Shown in pieces: positions 46,703-50,598 of a stretch of DNA of 50,598 bases. This stretch comes from an uncultured Nitrosomonas sp. GTDB lineage: Bacteria > Pseudomonadota > Gammaproteobacteria > Burkholderiales > Nitrosomonadaceae. The first letter of the stretch is position 1, and the number at the start of each line of letters is the position of its first letter. The position numbers and the translations under genes were made by a program. A model generated the notes under the pieces. It had not been told where the DNA came from, did no database searches, and saw nothing but the letters and a program-made list of their open reading frames with translations. Where the stretch lies: NCBI GenBank assembly GCA_902826115.1, contig CADEDO010000016.1, positions 1 through 50,598 of the forward strand, in the 5' to 3' direction.

Positions 46703-48532
46703 ATGAAAAAGACGGACAACGACACGACACAGGATAGCACCCCAGATTCTCCATCCAACGAGTCCAGGCGCGCTTTCCTTAAGACGACAGGGGCTACCGT
46801 AATTGCGGCCCCCGCCATTTTAACTTCGCGCAAGAGCATGGCGCAGGTGGTTCCGGGAGTGGCTCCCAGCCCAGCAACCACTCCTTGGCAAGTGGATTTG
46901 CCGGATGCCATTGAACCCCTGCAACCGACCGATCTGTTTACGGATGCTTATCGAATACCGCAAGGAACGGCCAATACCGCGTATGGCGAGTGTGGGCGTA
47001 ATCGTCATCAGCGCTGGAATGATTTTTTTGGCAATCCGCAACTTCAACCGGGTCAAGCGGATACTTATGAATTGAGAGTCAAGGAAGATAACAACTATTC
47101 ATTCCACCCGGATTATCCCGATCAGCTGGCGTGGACTTATGAAGGTGTGGATGGAAACGGTCAGCCTTATCACAACCCGACATTCTTTGCGCGCTATGGG
47201 CGTCCGGTGATCGTGCGTTTGCATAACGAATTACCCAAGGATCATGAGGGTTTCGGCACGCCGGAGATCAGCATGCACTTGCACAACTTGCATACGCCTT
47301 CCGAAAGCGATGGCTTCCCAGGCGATTATTTCAGTCCATATAAAGCTGGTCCCACCCTGACCAAACCGGGCAATTTCAAAGACCAGTTCTATCCCAATAT
47401 CTATGCGGGACTCGACGAATTCCCCAAAGATGTCGACAATCCCGTGGGCGGAGACAAGCGTGAAGCACTCGGCACCTTGTGGTACCACGATCATACGTTG
47501 GATTTTACCGCAGCCAATGCCAGCCGTGGCATGGCCGGTTTTTATTTGCTGTTTGACGATCTCGATTCGGGCGATGAAAATGATCCCAATCCGGCTGCAC
47601 TGAGACTGCCCAGCTATCCTTACGACTATCCACTCCTGTTTCAGGACAAGCGTTTCGATGCCAGTGGCATACACATATACGATCAGATCGATCCGGAAGG
47701 CACTTTGGGTGACAAAATCACGGTCAATGGCAAGATCGAGCCGGTTCTGAAAGTGGCCAAACGCAAGTATCGCTTACGCTTACTCAATGCAGGGCCATCG
47801 CGTTATTATGAATTTTACTTGGTGAACGCAGCCGGCACGCCGCAAACATTCGACTACATCGCCAATGACGGCAATCTCCTGCCCACCACACTGCGCAACC
47901 AAACCAGGGTTCGATTGGGCGTGGCTGAGCGCGGCGATATCGTGGTGAATTTCAATCGATATGCGCTAGGTACGGAGCTTTATCTCGTCAATCGCTTGGT
48001 GCAAACCTCAACGCGTGGACCAGGCGCTGTGCAGGCACCCGGCGATCGCGTGCTCAAGATTGTTGTCAATCGCACTGCGGCAGATAACAGTCAGGTACCC
48101 AACACCTTGCGCCCGATACGCAGACCGACCGCGGAAGAAATCGCCTCAGCACCGGTCAGAAGATGGACATTTGCCCGCACCAGCGGTTTGTGGACCATCA
48201 ATAGCAAATTGGTCAACGTCAAGTCGCCAGCTGCGCGCATTTCCAAAGAAAGCATGGAAATATGGGACATTTCCAACCCCAATGGCGGTTGGAGTCATCC
48301 CGTTCATATCCATTTCGAGGAAGGCCATATCCTGCAAAGATTCGTGAATGGTGCTGCAGTAGCCGTGCCGGCACACGAAAGAGGTCGTAAGGATGTCTAT
48401 AATCTGGGGCCCAATGAACGCATCAGATTGTTTATACGCTTCCGCGATTTTCCAGGGAAGTATGTCATGCACTGCCACAATATGATTCACGAAGACCATG
48501 CCATGATGGTACGTTGGGATATCGTCGAATAA
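46703..48532 (+). CDS. Tat-exported CotA-like multicopper oxidase, copy 2
   Basis: The 609-aa enzyme is a close paralogue of the oxidase at 38635, collinear along its length. It has a Tat signal (SRRAFLKTTGATVIAAPAI) and the full copper set: HLHNLH, WYHDH, HPVHIHFEEGH and HCHNMIHEDHAMM. An AGAGGA ribosome site precedes the ATG. It is followed after 16 bases by a SCO-type copper chaperone, which suggests that the chaperone supplies its copper, or that of both oxidases. The substrate is not evident. Confidence 0.93.
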   Translation: MKKTDNDTTQDSTPDSPSNESRRAFLKTTGATVIAAPAILTSRKSMAQVVPGVAPSPATTPWQVDLPDAIEPLQPTDLFTDAYRIPQGTANTAYGECGRNRHQRWNDFFGNPQLQPGQADTYELRVKEDNNYSFHPDYPDQLAWTYEGVDGNGQPYHNPTFFARYGRPVIVRLHNELPKDHEGFGTPEISMHLHNLHTPSESDGFPGDYFSPYKAGPTLTKPGNFKDQFYPNIYAGLDEFPKDVDNPVGGDKREALGTLWYHDHTLDFTAANASRGMAGFYLLFDDLDSGDENDPNPAALRLPSYPYDYPLLFQDKRFDASGIHIYDQIDPEGTLGDKITVNGKIEPVLKVAKRKYRLRLLNAGPSRYYEFYLVNAAGTPQTFDYIANDGNLLPTTLRNQTRVRLGVAERGDIVVNFNRYALGTELYLVNRLVQTSTRGPGAVQAPGDRVLKIVVNRTAADNSQVPNTLRPIRRPTAEEIASAPVRRWTFARTSGLWTINSKLVNVKSPAARISKESMEIWDISNPNGGWSHPVHIHFEEGHILQRFVNGAAVAVPAHERGRKDVYNLGPNERIRLFIRFRDFPGKYVMHCHNMIHEDHAMMVRWDIVE

Positions 48533-48548
48533 CCGGGAGGAGCTTATC

Positions 48549-49235
48549 ATGAACAAAGAGAAAACCACTATGAACACACGTAGAGATATGTTAGCCGGCA
48601 TCGGCGCCGCCGCACTGGGCTTGATCGGCTTGAATGCAGCCTGGGAAGGATTCGGCAGCAATAAAACGCCCGCACCTGCCAGTAACTGGGATGACAGGAG
48701 CACAATGAGTCATACGCCGTTTCCAAACGTCACGCTGTATACGCACGAAGGAGAAGCCGTCAAATTCTATGATGACCTGATCCGGGACAAAGTAGTCGCC
48801 ATTAATATGATGTATGCGCAATGTGCCGGTATTTGCCCGATGGCGACCGCCAATCTGCTACAAGTGCAAAACATACTAGGCGACCGGGCAGGTCGTGATG
48901 TCTTCATGTATTCGATTACACTGGAACCCGAACGAGATACTCCGAAAGGACTCAAGCAATACGCAGAGCGCTATGGAATCAAATCGGGCTGGAAGTTTCT
49001 AACCGGCGCACCGGAAGATATCGAATTGGTTCGTTTCCGACTCGGCTTCTTTGATCGCGAGATCGAACTCGACAAAGTCAAAGAAAACCATACCGGAATG
49101 GTACGCGTCGGCAATGTCGCACTCAATCGCTGGAGCATGGCGCCTTCTCTGGCGGATCCTTATCAGATTATGGCCACCATCAACCATCTGGACCCGAAGG
49201 CTGTGCATACTGCCTATGAGGAAGAATCGACTTAA
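48549..49235 (+). CDS. SCO1/SenC-family copper chaperone
   Basis: The 228-aa protein has an N-terminal twin-Arg and hydrophobic segment (TRRDMLAGIGAAALGLIGL) and a thioredoxin-fold SCO domain with the copper-binding CxxxC (QCAGICP) and the distal His in KENHTGMVRVGN. SCO proteins bind Cu and deliver it, usually to the CuA centre of cytochrome oxidase. No cox gene is near; the gene follows multicopper oxidase 2 by 16 bases with a strong GGAGGAG ribosome site, so a role in loading that oxidase in the periplasm is likely. This role is inferred from position. Confidence 0.9.
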   Translation: MNKEKTTMNTRRDMLAGIGAAALGLIGLNAAWEGFGSNKTPAPASNWDDRSTMSHTPFPNVTLYTHEGEAVKFYDDLIRDKVVAINMMYAQCAGICPMATANLLQVQNILGDRAGRDVFMYSITLEPERDTPKGLKQYAERYGIKSGWKFLTGAPEDIELVRFRLGFFDREIELDKVKENHTGMVRVGNVALNRWSMAPSLADPYQIMATINHLDPKAVHTAYEEEST

Positions 49236-49321
49236 GTGGTTGTAGGTAGTTAACTTGGTTGTGATTTCCTCGATGCTATGAATGGGAGTTCCGTGGCAGT
49301 GAGGAAAAGTGGGGGGGGGAG

Positions 49322-49364
49322 GAATTTCGGCATACTTAGTCAGTTGATTAGGTATGCCGAATTC
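49322..49364. terminator. Bidirectional hairpin between converging genes
   Basis: GAATTTCGGCATAC (49322-49335) pairs with GTATGCCGAATTC (49352-49364) with one bulged T, around a 16-base loop. It lies between the SCO gene and the converging gene at 49397, where a shared terminator is expected. T-runs on either side are weak. A run of nine G stands just before it (49311-49319). Confidence 0.6.
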
Positions 49365-49396
49365 TTATCTATCAGTGAATACTGAGCAAATCTTTG

Positions 49397-49831
49397 CTAC
49401 ATCGCAAAAGCAGTCTCTCTGCATTGCTGCAGGCTACGTTCGATCATGCGCAATTTATTCAAAAAAGCAATTGACTGCGAATGGAATTGATCACTGGCAA
49501 TCAGACCCTGCCATTCATCGCCATCCGGGTCATCTTCATCGAGATTGCGCCAAAATAGATGACAAAAACTGCTGAACAAAACTGGCCGCTTTGATATCAA
49601 GTCTTTTTTCATTTTATTGTTTACCCAGCGCTGCCGCCTATCGATAAGCGCTTCGGCACCTGAGCAAACAACAACCGATAAATGCGCATATAAATCCGTT
49701 GGGCAGCGAATGCGCTCCAATGCAGAGAGGTCACCCTTGCTTACAGCATTGTGAATCAGTGCCTGCAAAGCTTGTGTTGACACTTTCAGACTAACACCGG
49801 TTTGCAACGTATAGATTTTATCGAAGTACAT
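49397..49831 (-). CDS. Unrecognised protein
   Basis: I do not recognise this 144-aa product. It lacks a signal peptide and membrane helix, is probably mostly alpha-helical and cytoplasmic, and has an acidic patch in the second half (NLDEDDPDGDEWQGL) followed by a helix with LNKLRMIERSLQQC. The start at 49831 has a weak purine-rich stretch upstream (AAAGTTTTTTAT on the coding strand). It faces the SCO gene and lies 109 bases after the next minus-strand gene, so the two may be transcribed together. Confidence 0.55.
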   Translation of the reverse strand: MYFDKIYTLQTGVSLKVSTQALQALIHNAVSKGDLSALERIRCPTDLYAHLSVVVCSGAEALIDRRQRWVNNKMKKDLISKRPVLFSSFCHLFWRNLDEDDPDGDEWQGLIASDQFHSQSIAFLNKLRMIERSLQQCRETAFAM

Positions 49832-49940
49832 ATATCAATAAAAAACTTTAAAGGATTGGTCATTAACGAACATTTCGATTTATTATCTTCGATAAGGTTC
49901 ATTTTTGCTGGAAATACCTTTCCATGAAGATATCCAAGCA

Positions 49941-50444
49941 CTATTCGTAGCGTATAAATTCTTCTGCCAATGCATCGGCGCCATGCCGGTCGATCAAAGC
50001 ATCGATTTCCTCCAGCAGCACATCATCTTCGTCTTCCTCTAATACACCTGCACCCACCAAGCTTGCAGATAAGCCCGAATTCATCGCGTCCTTGATCATT
50101 GCAAGCGTTGGCGGACTATTGCGATCTCGATCATTAATCACAGCATCAATCACTCGGGACAAGGGTTCGCTCGCCGTTTCATGCACGAAATCAATGGCCA
50201 ATGCGGTTTCACCAAATTCTTCGATGAGCGCATTCAGTTCATCCAACAAAGATTCATTGATATCAAAATGATGCAACTGCTCGGATTCAGCAAATGCATC
50301 AGATAGCAAATCAGTTACAAACTCATGAATAGTCTCAAGCGTGATGTATTGATCATCGTCTGATCGATTGATTCGGTTTTCAATCAAGACGGACAAATGA
50401 GGACTGACGCGCGTAGCAACATCAATAGGATTGCGTATCATCAA
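49941..50444 (-). CDS. Unrecognised acidic protein with internal duplication
   Basis: The 167-aa product is strongly acidic and I cannot place it in a family. Two segments resemble each other: LLDELNALIEEFGETALAID (about residues 66-85) and LLEEIDALIDRHGADALAEE (about 143-162). This suggests two copies of a helical unit. There is no signal peptide or membrane helix. A ribosome site GGGAGAT precedes the start, and two adjacent Met codons make the exact start uncertain by one residue. It lies upstream of the 144-aa gene on the same strand. Confidence 0.65.
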   Translation of the reverse strand: MMIRNPIDVATRVSPHLSVLIENRINRSDDDQYITLETIHEFVTDLLSDAFAESEQLHHFDINESLLDELNALIEEFGETALAIDFVHETASEPLSRVIDAVINDRDRNSPPTLAMIKDAMNSGLSASLVGAGVLEEDEDDVLLEEIDALIDRHGADALAEEFIRYE

Positions 50445-50598
50445 TAATCTCCCGGTAAATAAATATAGTTTAGCGATTGAGTGTCATTTCAAGTGTCTTG
50501 ATAAGAATGCGTACTTTAACCCTGTTTCCTCAAGCTGTGTCCATTAAGGAAGCGCTGATTAATTGACTGCACGAGCGAATTGCTTCGTTGCGCGGTAC

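Noticed and set aside
50530..50598. GGAAGCGCTGATTAATT at the window edge as the end of an insertion sequence
   Set aside because: It has the look of a transposon terminus, but the sequence stops before any transposase or second end can be seen.

Overview
The window looks like a chromosomal segment of a Gram-negative betaproteobacterium of moderate G+C content. A member of the Nitrosomonadaceae is my best guess, but this is an inference from gene content: a soluble NAD-linked NiFe hydrogenase in the hoxFUYH order known from Ralstonia, a PEP-CTERM protein, Cti, DUF1614 and DUF2905 proteins, and an archaeal-type class I aldolase. No ammonia-oxidation or other marker gene is present to settle it.

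Positions 1-1000 are a scar. The 3' half of a tRNA-Ser is followed by a frameshifted, N-terminally truncated tyrosine integrase pointing at the tRNA, which abuts the last ~45 codons of an aldehyde dehydrogenase. Positions 1040-7007 hold a fatty acid cis/trans isomerase (cti), an unrecognised exported protein with a candidate Cys/His pair, and a membrane-anchored lytic transglycosylase. Positions 7449-11149 are a signalling block: a hybrid PAS histidine kinase, an overlapping REC-PAS protein and a Crp/Fnr-like regulator.

Positions 11434-20866 are the hydrogen-oxidation region. A DUF1614 membrane protein precedes hoxF-hoxU-hoxY-hoxH (NAD-reducing bidirectional-type hydrogenase). Two opposite-strand genes (DUF2905 and a PEP-CTERM protein) then interrupt the cluster before hoxW-hypA-hypB-hypF. 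HypF is the short form with only the C-terminal Kae1-like half. hypC, hypD, hypE, hoxE and hoxI are not in the window. An hslO (Hsp33) gene follows, with two of its four zinc-switch cysteines replaced by acidic residues.

Positions 22197-32682 hold a response regulator/histidine kinase pair, comEC, a NarX-type kinase with its LuxR-type regulator, a LonB-like protease and a class I fructose-bisphosphate aldolase.

Positions 32904-49235 are the most remarkable part. A divergent two-gene module occurs twice in tandem. Each module has a giant (1714-1726 aa) animal-haem-peroxidase protein with RTX calcium-binding repeats on the minus strand and a Tat-exported CotA-like multicopper oxidase on the plus strand. 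A SCO1/SenC copper chaperone follows the second module. Both divergent intergenic regions carry the dyad TAAGTA-N2-TACTTA, and the second carries it twice within a 34-bp near-perfect inverted repeat. RTX animal haem peroxidases of this architecture (MopA) and multicopper oxidases are the two enzyme classes known for bacterial Mn(II) oxidation, so this is a candidate co-regulated extracellular/periplasmic oxidation system; its substrate is not shown by the sequence. The window ends with two unrecognised minus-strand genes, one with an internal duplication.
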